From: Tridacna crocea
Taxonomy: Eukaryota > Mollusca > Bivalvia > Cardiida > Cardiidae
Direction: 5' to 3'
Assembly (NCBI GenBank): GCA_943736015.1
Contig: OX031065.1
Span: forward strand, 3,107,501-3,171,500
DNA: 64,000 nucleotides
Shown: positions 45,135-53,870 of the stretch, piece after piece
Position numbering within the stretch: position 1 is the first letter of the stretch
Layout of the letters: each line of letters begins with the position of its first letter
The notes under the pieces: generated by a model
What the model was told of the DNA's origin: nothing
The model's database searches: none
Seen by the model: the letters and a program-made list of their open reading frames with translations, nothing else
Position numbers and translations under genes: made by a program

Positions 45135-46787
45135 CCACGTTTTAACATTAGAACTAAACACTAGTTTAATATAGGAATAATTCGCTATCTGTACGTCTTC
45201 TAATGGAGAAATATTAACAAAATCGCCTACTTTAACGTTGATAGTTTCTTTAGGAACAGCATCAGTGAATAACGAAGTCACCATGTTGTAAGCTTTCCAA
45301 TTTCGTGAATTATTGCGGTTGCCAACCATGATATAAAAATTAAAACGAAAATTACTAAGTGATTGCTCACTTTCTATACACACATGCACCTTTACTAGTT
45401 TTCCATCCAGTGGTACCATATACCCACCGAAAGGTCCAATTATATTAGATCTTAATGGTACACCATCAAAAGAAAATGGATAAGAACCCAATTCTATATT
45501 TCCTTCTGCGAAACCTGTGGTAGCAAACACATACTCACGCGCAGCCTTAATTTCTGTATCAATATAATCCTTAGATACTAAATTATACGACACTAGATCA
45601 TCCACATATTTTTTATTTACCACATCATTGTCGCTCGAAAAACTATCCTGATACAAACCAACTCGGCTCGCTGTTGCCAATACACCCTTAGCTACGTAGT
45701 GAGGACCATCACTCAGTAAAACCGCAACCTCATTTCCACCCGAATCGGTTACTATATTCGTTTCTTTAAACGCGTCAGCATTATCTACATATCGCTTACG
45801 TACCGCTTCATACGGTTCTGTAGGATTTGGAAGGTTTAAAATGGGGTTGAATCCCATGTTTAATTTGGTTGTAGTTATATAAGCGCCGTTTTCTTTTAAA
45901 AACGGATTTTCGCTAACAACGGCAACGTTTCCGGTTACGATAGCGTTTACTTTCTCATCCACGTAACGCTTGCTGGTAGCGTCATCGTTGGCGGATGGCT
46001 CGGGTAAATTCGCTAATCTTTTTGTTCCCATATTGATAATCGCCGTCGCTTTATAGTGACAGTTTTCTTTTAAAAAAGGAAGGTTTTTTAAATGATTCGC
46101 GTACTCTTTCGTAATATTATCGACATATCTTTTATTAACAGCTTCTTTTTCATTTACTGGGTCGGGAAGGCCGGTTATTTTCTTTTTTCTGAAGTGTATA
46201 TCTCCTTTTACTTGATATCCTCCCTTTGTTCTTTTTTCAAACGCTTGATTGTCTTCTAAATCTTCTATTTTTTTATCGGTGTACATTTTGTTAACCGCAT
46301 CATTTTCATTTTGCGGATTTCTTACGTTTTCTATAGAAAAGCCTTTCATACTAATCTTATCTTTAGCTTCGTACCCGTTTTGATTCATAAAAGGATTCAT
46401 AGATTCAAAGTGGTATCTAAGTCTTTGGTTAAATCTATCGGTATACATTTTGTTAACTGCATCACCATCCTCAGCAGGAGGAGGTAGATTTTTTAGCTTG
46501 TGAGTGTTGTCAAAATCTAAAGAACCTTTTACTAAAAAGCTATCGTTTTTTTTACCTCCTATCACTCCTGAACCCTTTGTATTGTCTACATAATTTTTTG
46601 TAGCAACATCTTGCAGATTAGCTGGGTTACTAACCTTCGTAAGTGTGTTACCATTCATATTTATAGAACCGGTAACTTTAGTTGTTCCATCTTTTCGTAA
46701 AAAAAAAATATTTATGTAAGAGAGTGACACACCATCATCTCTTGTTGTAACATCATCTCTCGTTTTTCCAAATTTGTCAACAGACAT
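45132..46787 (-). CDS. Fibre-like repeat protein (Polinton)
   Basis: 551 residues. About seven repeats of roughly 45-55 residues carry a motif like NMGxxxIxNLPxPxxxxDAVNKRYVD, for example NLPEPSANDDATSKRYVD and GLPDPVNEKEAVNKRYVD. This pattern is common in trimeric phage and viral tail-fibre shafts. The last 150 residues are not repetitive (GSYPFSFDGVPLRSNIIGPF, ending VFSSNVKTW) and could form a receptor-binding head. It is the outermost gene of the leftward block, beside the protease. A virion spike or fibre role is an inference from repeat form and position. It looks whole. Confidence 0.7.
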   Translation of the reverse strand: MSVDKFGKTRDDVTTRDDGVSLSYINIFFLRKDGTTKVTGSINMNGNTLTKVSNPANLQDVATKNYVDNTKGSGVIGGKKNDSFLVKGSLDFDNTHKLKNLPPPAEDGDAVNKMYTDRFNQRLRYHFESMNPFMNQNGYEAKDKISMKGFSIENVRNPQNENDAVNKMYTDKKIEDLEDNQAFEKRTKGGYQVKGDIHFRKKKITGLPDPVNEKEAVNKRYVDNITKEYANHLKNLPFLKENCHYKATAIINMGTKRLANLPEPSANDDATSKRYVDEKVNAIVTGNVAVVSENPFLKENGAYITTTKLNMGFNPILNLPNPTEPYEAVRKRYVDNADAFKETNIVTDSGGNEVAVLLSDGPHYVAKGVLATASRVGLYQDSFSSDNDVVNKKYVDDLVSYNLVSKDYIDTEIKAAREYVFATTGFAEGNIELGSYPFSFDGVPLRSNIIGPFGGYMVPLDGKLVKVHVCIESEQSLSNFRFNFYIMVGNRNNSRNWKAYNMVTSLFTDAVPKETINVKVGDFVNISPLEDVQIANYSYIKLVFSSNVKTW

Positions 46788-46807
46788 CTTATTTTCTATT
46801 ACTAAAA

Positions 46808-47218
46808 TAATTTATTTAAAACATTTTGGAATTCATTCCCTAAACCCAACTCTTTAAGTACGAACAAACATAAATGACCGCAAAACACCTCTCCAGCTGG
46901 CTGAAACTGATCACTATTGTATTGTATTGGACTTTTTAGGTACTCTTTAATTTCGATAGGAGGTTGTATACCGTAACTGTCAAAGTAATATTTAGTTTTG
47001 CCGTTTTTATACCAAGCAACCCAATGCGTACCAGACCCGCCCTTGTCATCAAGGTTTAATATACCGCATTCCTTTTTTCCTACACTTTCTCGGTAAAGTG
47101 TTTCGTAAAAACACTCCCCTAAAAGAAGGAATCTTTAATCGTTTTGCCGCACTTTCCAATTCGAAATTGTTTAACGGTCTATTCGGTAAAATTACGTTTC
47201 CAACTGCGATATTTCTCA
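46808..47218 (-). pseudogene. PRO: Adenain-like cysteine protease (Polinton), reads as broken
   Basis: The region shows the pattern of the adenovirus-type maturation protease: GGSGTHWVAWYKNGKT, then YYFDSYGIQPP and GEVFCGHLCLFVLKEL, giving the expected His, acidic residue and Cys order. In this family it cleaves capsid precursors. It sits between the fibre-like gene and the integrase. One break is apparent. TATAAAA stands directly before the ATG. Confidence 0.85.
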
Positions 47219-47221
47219 TTT

Positions 47222-48175
47222 TTATACGTTAACAATATCATTATTATCTACCCACAAATTAAACTCATCGGAATAACCTTTCCATTTTACTAACGATTTA
47301 TTTTTTCCTTTTTTAACAACTCTCTCTATCCTATACAACTCCTGACTAGTTTTTTGTAGCTCAGGTTCATAAAAGGTACCTTGTATTTCTTCCCCATTAA
47401 GGTCTTTAATTTTATATGTTATGGGCTCGGTATTTTTTACCGTTGAAACCGTAAAAACCTCTTCAGTCCATCTAGTGGTATAACCTTTCTCAAAAGTCTT
47501 TTTCTTTTTAGTTATCCTTACTTTATCTCCAATGGAGAACTTAGGTTTTATGTGCCTTATTTCGAAATGATCGGGGTAAAGATTTTTCGAAACTAAAGTT
47601 TCGTTTTCTTTTTTACTCGCGTCTACCGGTGTCATCTTAATAGAAGAATGTCTCGTGTTATTATATTCTTTAACGAGGTCAGGCAACACGTTAATGTAAA
47701 CGCTCGTAGAGTTAGCGGAAAAATACTTCCACATTTTTTCTTTCATTGTTCTAATCCATCTCTCAACTACGCTAGATTTTTCTTCATTCTCGGTAGAATA
47801 CAATTCAATCAAGTCTTTAACTTCCTTGTTATAAAACTCTTTTCCTTTATCCACCCACATTTTCTCGGGTTTTCTCTCCTTAAAAATACTCTTTAATGCT
47901 TTAGCGACAGACTTTCCCGTTTTGTCTTTTAATGGTATTAGATAACCGTATTTAGAAAAGATGTCAATAACAGCGAGAAGATATTTTACGCCTCGGTTAA
48001 ATTTAGAAAATGCTTGCATGTCTACTAAATCTGCGGCCCATATCCTATCAATACCGTTTACCACGACTCTCCTTCTCTTAAATTTTCTTCTTATGGGTTT
48101 GTGTAATTCTTCCGCTAAACTCGTCATGCTGAAAGTTTTTTTTAACCCCCATCCCAAACTTTGCTTTTGTTCCAA
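47222..48175 (-). CDS. INT: Retrovirus-like DDE integrase with chromodomain (Polinton)
   Basis: 317 residues. The core has IWAADLVDMQAFSKFN (Asp49), MWVDKGKEFYN (Asp109) and SSVVERWIRTMKEKMW (Glu138), then DLVKEYNNTRHSS. An SH3-like C-terminal part follows (KFSIGDKVRITKKKK), and then a chromodomain (YRIERVVKKGKNKSLVKWKG, ending WVDNNDIVNV). Polinton integrases have this layout and make the 6-bp duplication seen here. Its reading frame starts within the end of the PLA2-like gene; the two overlap by about 100 bp. The exact start is uncertain: the methionine before SLAEELHKP fits the family better than the first one. Confidence 0.9.
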   Translation of the reverse strand: MEQKQSLGWGLKKTFSMTSLAEELHKPIRRKFKRRRVVVNGIDRIWAADLVDMQAFSKFNRGVKYLLAVIDIFSKYGYLIPLKDKTGKSVAKALKSIFKERKPEKMWVDKGKEFYNKEVKDLIELYSTENEEKSSVVERWIRTMKEKMWKYFSANSTSVYINVLPDLVKEYNNTRHSSIKMTPVDASKKENETLVSKNLYPDHFEIRHIKPKFSIGDKVRITKKKKTFEKGYTTRWTEEVFTVSTVKNTEPITYKIKDLNGEEIQGTFYEPELQKTSQELYRIERVVKKGKNKSLVKWKGYSDEFNLWVDNNDIVNV

Positions 48176-48623
48176 TTAAGGAAGAAACAACCCCTCTTTC
48201 CATTTTCTCTCTTAAAGTGGGATTGTAAATACCTTTTAGCTCCGCTAACATATTTTTATCGCATACAGCATTACGAGTTTTAGTATCATCGTGTTTTAAA
48301 TAACAGACATCATGGTTATAGGCGGCATGATCAACACGGTTGATTGGTTTACTCCATTCCTTCCAAGTTAAATCGGGGTTTAATCTTTTTTTAAGTTTAG
48401 TACCCGGTCCCGTAAAATTGTGACCTGGGATATGCATCTCGAAAGGCACACGGTTAATTATCTCGTTTAGAACTGATCCGCCCTTTTTAGATCCCTTAAT
48501 AAACTGGGTTTTAGTTGTTCCGCAAACCACACATTTTCCTCGTCTCATATTTCTTCCATTCTTACTAACAGTATATTCTATGTTACTCGTATCAGTAACT
48601 GTTTTACATTTAACGCAATACAT
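48078..48623 (-). CDS. Zinc-ribbon plus phospholipase A2-like protein (Polinton)
   Basis: 181 residues. The N-terminus has two CxxC pairs (Cys3/6 and Cys31/34; MYCVKCK and KCVVCG), like the viral DUF5679 zinc ribbon. Residues 63-110 follow the parvovirus VP1 PLA2 pattern: GHNFTGPGTKL for the calcium loop, then NRVDHAAYNHDVCY with the His-Asp pair (104-105). In parvoviruses this enzyme breaches the endosome. The same job in virion entry is a reasonable inference here. It is the first gene of the leftward block, 38 bp from the divergent ATPase gene. Confidence 0.75.
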   Translation of the reverse strand: MYCVKCKTVTDTSNIEYTVSKNGRNMRRGKCVVCGTTKTQFIKGSKKGGSVLNEIINRVPFEMHIPGHNFTGPGTKLKKRLNPDLTWKEWSKPINRVDHAAYNHDVCYLKHDDTKTRNAVCDKNMLAELKGIYNPTLREKMERGVVSSLIGTKAKFGMGVKKNFQHDEFSGRITQTHKKKI

Positions 48624-48661
48624 TTTATATAAATAATATAAAAAAGTTATATAAAAAAAGG
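48624..48661. promoter_or_regulatory. Divergent AT-only promoter spacer
   Basis: 38 bp of almost pure A/T between the two divergent start codons. It carries TTATATAAATAATATAAAAA and TTATATAAAAAAAGG, with a TATA-like box facing each way. It serves the PLA2-like (leftward) and ATPase (rightward) genes. Function is inferred. Confidence 0.65.
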
Positions 48662-49438
48662 ATGAACGTAATAGATTTATCGTGGAATGAAGTACTATCG
48701 AGGAGATTTAATCACCCTCTTTTACCAAAGAGTATCAGAGGGTTAATCGTGGGTAAATCAGGATGTGGTAAAACCACTCTTCTACTTAACCTTTTGCTTA
48801 GACCGGATTGGCTCGACTACGACGAGTTAAGTGTTTTTGGAAAAAGTCTTTTTCAACCGGAATATCGTATACTTAAAAAAGCCTTTGAAGAAAGACTGCC
48901 GAAAGAGGGTATTTTAAAGTTATTTAACACGCGAGATGAAATACAGAATTTAGACGTTTCTCCGACAGCTTTGGTTGAAGAATGGGCAAAAACGTTTAAA
49001 AATAAATCGGAAATAAAATGTAGTTTCTTTGAAACTGCGAACGATGTACCTGACCCACGAGAATTAAATCCGGAACATAAAAATCTAATGATTTTTGATG
49101 ATTTACTTTTAGAAAGACAAAGTACGCCTGAGTGCTACTATATTCGTGGAAGACATAGTAATGTTGATTGCTTTTACCTTTCACAAAATTATTTTAGGTT
49201 ACCGAGGCAAACTATTAGAGAAAATGCAAATTTCATTTGTCTTTTTCCGCAAGACCAAAAAAACATTAATCATATTTATGGCGATCATGTAAGTGAAGAT
49301 ATGCCTAAGGATGAGTTTAGAAGATTTTGTTTTAAGTGTTGGGAAAAGCCATACGGTTTTGTTATCATCGATTTAACGAGTAAAAAACATAATGGAAAGT
49401 ACAGACACGGTTTCGATAACTTTTTTATACCGAGTTAA
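48662..49438 (+). CDS. ATP: Genome-packaging ATPase (Polinton)
   Basis: 258 residues of the FtsK/HerA-type viral packaging ATPases. Walker A is GKSGCGKTT (31-39) and Walker B is LMIFDD (142-147). The sensor-like YIRGRHSNVDCFYLSQNYF follows, with Gln in the usual place. It would pump DNA into the capsid. It begins the rightward block, directly after a TATATAAAAAAAGG leader, and is followed 25 bp on by the penton gene. It looks whole. Confidence 0.9.
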   Translation: MNVIDLSWNEVLSRRFNHPLLPKSIRGLIVGKSGCGKTTLLLNLLLRPDWLDYDELSVFGKSLFQPEYRILKKAFEERLPKEGILKLFNTRDEIQNLDVSPTALVEEWAKTFKNKSEIKCSFFETANDVPDPRELNPEHKNLMIFDDLLLERQSTPECYYIRGRHSNVDCFYLSQNYFRLPRQTIRENANFICLFPQDQKNINHIYGDHVSEDMPKDEFRRFCFKCWEKPYGFVIIDLTSKKHNGKYRHGFDNFFIPS

Positions 49439-49463
49439 AAAAATTATATTTAGTATAAAAAAA

Positions 49464-50237
49464 ATGGAAGAACTTTTAAAACGAATTGTTAAAAATACAG
49501 AACCTAAAATATCGATGCAAATTATTGTAAGCGATAACAAAACACACTTTACAACAAGGTTTATTCCACCTATTGAGTTGGACACGGATAAAAAATACGA
49601 AATAGCGTTGATAAACCTCGAAACTTACTACTCTTTTCCAAATATTAATGAAAAAGGTAACATGTTTATTTATTCTCCGGACAATGGCGCTTCATGGGTT
49701 AAAGTTATAATACCAGAAGGAAGTTACGAACTTACAGACATTAACGAAACCATTCAGCTGGAAATGAGAAAAAACGATCACTATGATAAAGCTAATGAAA
49801 AATACTATATTAACATTTCTGCTAACACAAATACCTTAAGGTCAGTTCTTGATATAGAAGATGGATACCTAGTAGATTTTAATCATCCGAACTCGATTTC
49901 CAAAGTATTAGGTTTTACTGGCGCAAAATATACTAAAGGCTTTCATGAGTCGGAGAATCCCGTAAATATTCTCAGTATAAACAGTATATTCGTTAACATT
50001 GACATTATCTCAGGAAGTTATGTTAACGGTTTAACGCGAAATACGATTTACTCTTTTTTCCCAAACGTTTCCCCCGGGTATAAAATTGTTGAGACTCCTC
50101 GAAATTTGGTATACTTACCGATAACAATGAATCAAATACACACCATGAAGGTAAACATTACAGACCAAAATGGAACTTTATTAAATCTTAGAGGAGAAAC
50201 TTTAACAATTAGATTTAAGATTAGAGAAGCGAGATAA
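49464..50237 (+). CDS. Minor capsid (penton) protein (Polinton)
   Basis: 257 residues. The start at 49464 is chosen because AGTATAAAAAAAATGG precedes it and it avoids the ATPase end; an upstream in-frame start at 49392 would overlap. Family-typical segments are KYEIALINLETYYSFPN, then IDIISGSYVNGLTRNTIYSF, PGYKIVETPRNLVYLP and ITDQNGTLLNLRGE. The last is near-diagnostic of the Polinton single jelly-roll penton. It would close the vertices of an icosahedral capsid. It looks whole. A host repeat element is inserted just after its stop codon. Confidence 0.9.
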   Translation: MEELLKRIVKNTEPKISMQIIVSDNKTHFTTRFIPPIELDTDKKYEIALINLETYYSFPNINEKGNMFIYSPDNGASWVKVIIPEGSYELTDINETIQLEMRKNDHYDKANEKYYINISANTNTLRSVLDIEDGYLVDFNHPNSISKVLGFTGAKYTKGFHESENPVNILSINSIFVNIDIISGSYVNGLTRNTIYSFFPNVSPGYKIVETPRNLVYLPITMNQIHTMKVNITDQNGTLLNLRGETLTIRFKIREAR

Positions 50238-50239
50238 AA

Positions 50240-52170
50240 AAAACAAGAGGACCATGATGGTCCTATATCGCTCACCTGAGTACCAAGCAGCAAAGGTCTA
50301 CAATAAAGATAAATACCAAATATCAAGGTTCAAGGCTAAATGATAATGAAACAAGAGCAGCGATTTGTCACAATTTGACTTGCGACTTTGAAGTTCCATT
50401 CAAGACAAGCAAGAAATACTGTAAGAATGAAGATCAATGTGGAATTACATGAAGTTCGCACTACGTAGAGTTATTGTTCTTGCGCATTGTACTCTGTAAT
50501 ACTGCAACAAACATGCATACCAAGTTTGAAGTCGTTCTGACTTGAGATGACAAACTTATATTCCAGACAGGCACAAAATGCTGTAAAAATGACATTAAAA
50601 TGGAAATAACTCGACAGCACGAATTAGAGCTACAATTCTTGTGCACTGCACTTCCAAATATTGCACCAAATAATCATACCCAATTTCAAGTCATTCCTAC
50701 TTAAGATGACAAAGTTTTGCTCCGGACAAGCAAGAAATGCTATGAAAATGAAGTTCAAAGGGGAAATAACTCAAAATTCAAGCTAGGAAGAGTTATGGTT
50801 CTTGTGCACTGCACTCCATAAATATACAACGATCATGCATATCAAATTTGAAGATGTTCAGGCTATAGATGACAAAGTTATATTCCAGACGAGCAGAAAA
50901 TGCTGTAAAAATGATAATCAAAGGGAAATAACTTACAGACAGTATAAGGTAGAGTTATGGATCTTTCACATTGCACTCTGCATTATTGCAACAAACACAA
51001 ATGTCAAGTTTCAAGTCAATCAGACTGGAGATGACAAAGTTATGCTCTGGATTAAGAACTATTATAAAGAACTTTCTAATTCAAGGGCAAATAACTCCAG
51101 TTGTTTGCTTCCGATTACACCCATAATTGAACTCATCCAAGATCTTATGGTCATATATATTTTGATAAAGTTTGGTGCTGATTGGTAGATATTTATAGAT
51201 GCTAGAGTGTAAACAAAGTGAAATACAGCAATTTTTCTAATTCAAGGGCAAATAACTCCAGATGTTCTGATCCGATTAGACCCAAAATTGAACTCATCCG
51301 AGATCTTATGGTCATATATACTTTGACCAAGTTTGGTGCTGATTGGTTGATATTTGTAGATACTAGAGTGTAAACAAAGTGAAATACAGCAATTTTTCTA
51401 ATTCAAGGGCAAATAACTCAGATGTTCTGGTCCGATTAGACCCAAAATCGAACTCATCCAAGATCTTATTGTCATATATACTTTGACCAAGTTTGGTGCT
51501 GATTGGTTGATATTTGTAGATGCTAGAGTGTAAACAAAGTGAAATACAGCAATTTTTCTAATTCAAGGGCAAATAACTCCAGATGTTCTGGTCCGATTAG
51601 ACCCAAAATCGAACTCATCCGAGGTCTTATGGTCATATATACTTTGACCAAGTTTGGTGCTGATTGGTTGATATTTGTAGATGCTAGAGTGTAAACAAAA
51701 TGAAATACAGCAATTTTTCTAATTCAAGGGCAAATAACTCCAGATGTTCTGGTCCGATTAGACCCAAAATCGAACCCATCCGAGGTCTTATGGCCATATA
51801 TACTTTGACCAAGTTTGGTGCTGATTGGTTGATATTTGTAGATGCTAGAGTGTAAACAAAGTGAAATACAGCAATTTTTCTAATTCAAGGGCAAATAACT
51901 CCAGATGTTCTGGTCAGATAAGACCCAAAATCGAACTCATCCGAGATCTTATGGTCATATATACTTTGACCAAGTTTGGTGCTGATTGGTTGATATTTGT
52001 AGATGCTAGAGTGTAAACAAGAAAATGTGAATGGACGGACGGACGGACGGACGGACGGACAGACGGACGGACGGACGACGGACGGACGGACGGACGACGG
52101 ACGCCGACGGACGGTGAGTGATCACAATAGCTCACTCTGAGCACTTCGTGCTCAGGTGAGCTAAAAATAC
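50240..52170 (+). mobile_element. Host tandem-repeat element nested in the Polinton
   Basis: Head AACAAGAGGACCATGATGG (hairpin), degenerate ~155-bp units to about 51070, then six near-identical units of about 158 bp (TTCTAATTCAAGGGCAAATA, TGGTGCTGATTGGTTGATA). A GGACGGAC minisatellite (52031-52115) and the tail GATCACAATAGCTCACTCTG, GAGCACTTCGTGCTCAGG, GTGAGCTAAA follow. The same head and tail as at 17351-18682. It falls between genes, so no Polinton gene is split. Confidence 0.85.
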
Positions 52171-52182
52171 TGTATATAAAAA

Positions 52183-52767
52183 ATGGTAAGTTACAATAAT
52201 GTAAAAATTAATATATCGGCTGGACAAAAGCGAAAGCTTCAACATGCTGTTAAAGTCGGTTGCCCAGTAAGTATTCGTTTAGGTCATGAGGATTTAGACG
52301 GTAATGATACCATAGCATTTACCGATTCACAAATAAAGAAAATGGCTAAAGCCTATGACAATGGTAAAGGTATAACGATTAGAATGAATGCGAAACAACT
52401 TAAACATAATACGGAAATAGAGGGTGGTTTTCTAGGTCTTTTAGCCGGATTAGCCGCAAAAGCTTTGCCATTGATAACAAAAACCGTTTTACCAGCGTTA
52501 GGTGTTGGTGCTCTTTCTGGATTAGCCTCATCAGGTGTACAAAAAGCGATGGGGTCAGGCCTTTACCTTAAAAAAGGAGGTTACGTTTCTCAGGTAGAAA
52601 CAGATGGAAAAGGGCTTTATTTGAGTCCTTATAGAGGTAAAGGGTTAGAGTCTGTTGGTGATGGCTTGTATTTAAAGCAAGGAGGAAAGCTTTATGATGG
52701 GAATGGTCTTCTTTTAGGTCCTAATAGTCCATTCGCTAATATACCTATCTTAGGGGCTATATTATAA
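52183..52767 (+). CDS. Hydrophobic virion protein, pX-like (Polinton)
   Basis: 194 residues. The N-terminal half holds two similar stretches (INISAGQKRKLQHAVKVG / ITIRMNAKQLKHNTEIEG). A Gly/Ala/Leu-rich segment spans about 82-122 (GGFLGLLAGLAAKALPLI). The C-terminal half has repeated GLYLKKGG / GLYLSPYRGKG / GLYLKQGG and ends GPNSPFANIPILGAIL. A very similar protein recurs in invertebrate Polintons and has been compared with adenovirus core or membrane-lytic peptides. That role is an inference. CTGTATATAAAAAATGG precedes it. Confidence 0.7.
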   Translation: MVSYNNVKINISAGQKRKLQHAVKVGCPVSIRLGHEDLDGNDTIAFTDSQIKKMAKAYDNGKGITIRMNAKQLKHNTEIEGGFLGLLAGLAAKALPLITKTVLPALGVGALSGLASSGVQKAMGSGLYLKKGGYVSQVETDGKGLYLSPYRGKGLESVGDGLYLKQGGKLYDGNGLLLGPNSPFANIPILGAIL

Positions 52768-52791
52768 ATATTATTACTTACTTATAAAAAA

Positions 52792-53133
52792 ATGGGTCAG
52801 CCAAAAACGATTCATTGGATACCATTACAAGACTTAAAATATCCGCCTCGAAAAGTAAATACGGTAACCTGGAAAATTTTTTGTCAAGAAAAGCTTTCAC
52901 TGAAACCTAATGAAGTAAAGCAAATACTATTAGGGTTCGGTTTTATGATGACAAAAGGAGTTATTTTAACCTCATTAGCACACGCTTTAAAATTAAAGAG
53001 GTGTAGTTTACAAAACGAAATTTGCCTCGAGGATACCGAAGATATTATAATTGCTATTACAAACAATTCCAACGAAAAAACGATAACGATTGAGGAAAAC
53101 GAGTTTTTATGTCTCGTTTATTATTCATTTTAA
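52792..53133 (+). CDS. Small protein with dUTPase-like fold pattern (Polinton)
   Basis: 113 residues. SLKPNEVKQILLGFGFMMTKG, then HALKLKRCSLQNEICLEDT and IIIAITNNSNEKTITIEENEF resemble the strand pattern of trimeric dUTPases (LxPGExxxIxxG...I...VxLxNxS...IxxGD). The usual dUTPase active-site motifs are not obvious. It may be a structural derivative, as in some adenovirus E4 proteins. CTTATAAAAAAATGGG precedes it. Confidence 0.5.
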   Translation: MGQPKTIHWIPLQDLKYPPRKVNTVTWKIFCQEKLSLKPNEVKQILLGFGFMMTKGVILTSLAHALKLKRCSLQNEICLEDTEDIIIAITNNSNEKTITIEENEFLCLVYYSF

Positions 53134-53191
53134 CAGTGTTGATAATTCTTCCGGGGTCATTTTTTAAAAAAATATCCTTCTATTTTAAAAA

Positions 53192-53815
53192 ATGGAAATG
53201 AAAGAGGAATTATATCCGAAATTACCTTCCGCTCCACCAATTGATGAGGGGCAGGGATATCGACTACAAAAAATCAATGAAATCCAAAAATTCTTAGAAG
53301 AAGAAAAATCTAAAAGAGAATCCTTAGGTAAAAAGTACTTCAGAGCCGCGAGGATAGTAGATAATATAGATGCAGTTTTAGTTACAGTTACAATGGTTTC
53401 AGGAGCTGGCGGGATAGGTTTGTTATCAACGGTAGTCGCCATACCCGCAGTGATAGCATTAGAATCAGTAGCTGCTCTTACTGGTCTTTTAAACTTAATC
53501 GGAAAGTATAGCGTAAGGAAGTCTACCGTAAAAGCCGAAAAACACGAAAAAATTAAAACAATCGCGGAGAGTAAGTTAAACACAATATCCTCACATATAT
53601 CGAAAGCTTTGAGTGATAACAAAGTTATGGATGAAGAATTTCAACTAATCTTAGGAGAATTAGAAAAGTATAAAGTAATGAAGGAAGAAGTTAGGTCAAA
53701 AATAAAGAAAAAGATATCGTCTAAAACGGAAGAATCATTAATCGAGAAAGGGAGGCAAGAAGCGCGCGAGTCCTTTCGGAAGTTGGTTGAAAAGAATAAT
53801 AACACCCTCGTGTAA
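53192..53815 (+). CDS. Membrane protein with PSAP late-domain-like motif (Polinton)
   Basis: 207 residues. The N-terminus has LPSAPPIDEG (PSAP at 12-15). A short helix-rich part (INEIQKFLEEEKSKR) follows. A hydrophobic hairpin spans about 60-104 (LVTVTMVSGAGGIGLLSTVV, ALTGLLNLIG). A Lys/Glu-rich helical tail comes last (SKLNTISSHISKALSD, EELQ-type heptads). Homologues with the same layout are frequent in invertebrate Polintons. PSAP recruits TSG101 in enveloped viruses; any such role here is untested. It may act in membrane passage. Confidence 0.6.
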   Translation: MEMKEELYPKLPSAPPIDEGQGYRLQKINEIQKFLEEEKSKRESLGKKYFRAARIVDNIDAVLVTVTMVSGAGGIGLLSTVVAIPAVIALESVAALTGLLNLIGKYSVRKSTVKAEKHEKIKTIAESKLNTISSHISKALSDNKVMDEEFQLILGELEKYKVMKEEVRSKIKKKISSKTEESLIEKGRQEARESFRKLVEKNNNTLV

Positions 53816-53870
53816 ATGTCACCCAACTATTTTGATTTTTTAACGATAAGAAAAGGATGTTTTTCGAGAG

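Noticed and set aside
44871-45174. Small open frames in the Polinton terminal repeats (IYIALAAIYIEKNRR)
   Set aside because: Identical frames appear in both terminal repeats and come from the AT hairpin and purine-rich minisatellite.
47648-48179. Plus-strand open frames opposite the integrase
   Set aside because: Shadows of the integrase gene on the minus strand.
52021-52115. PSVRPSVRPS-type repeat peptide
   Set aside because: Translation of the GGACGGAC minisatellite in the element tail.
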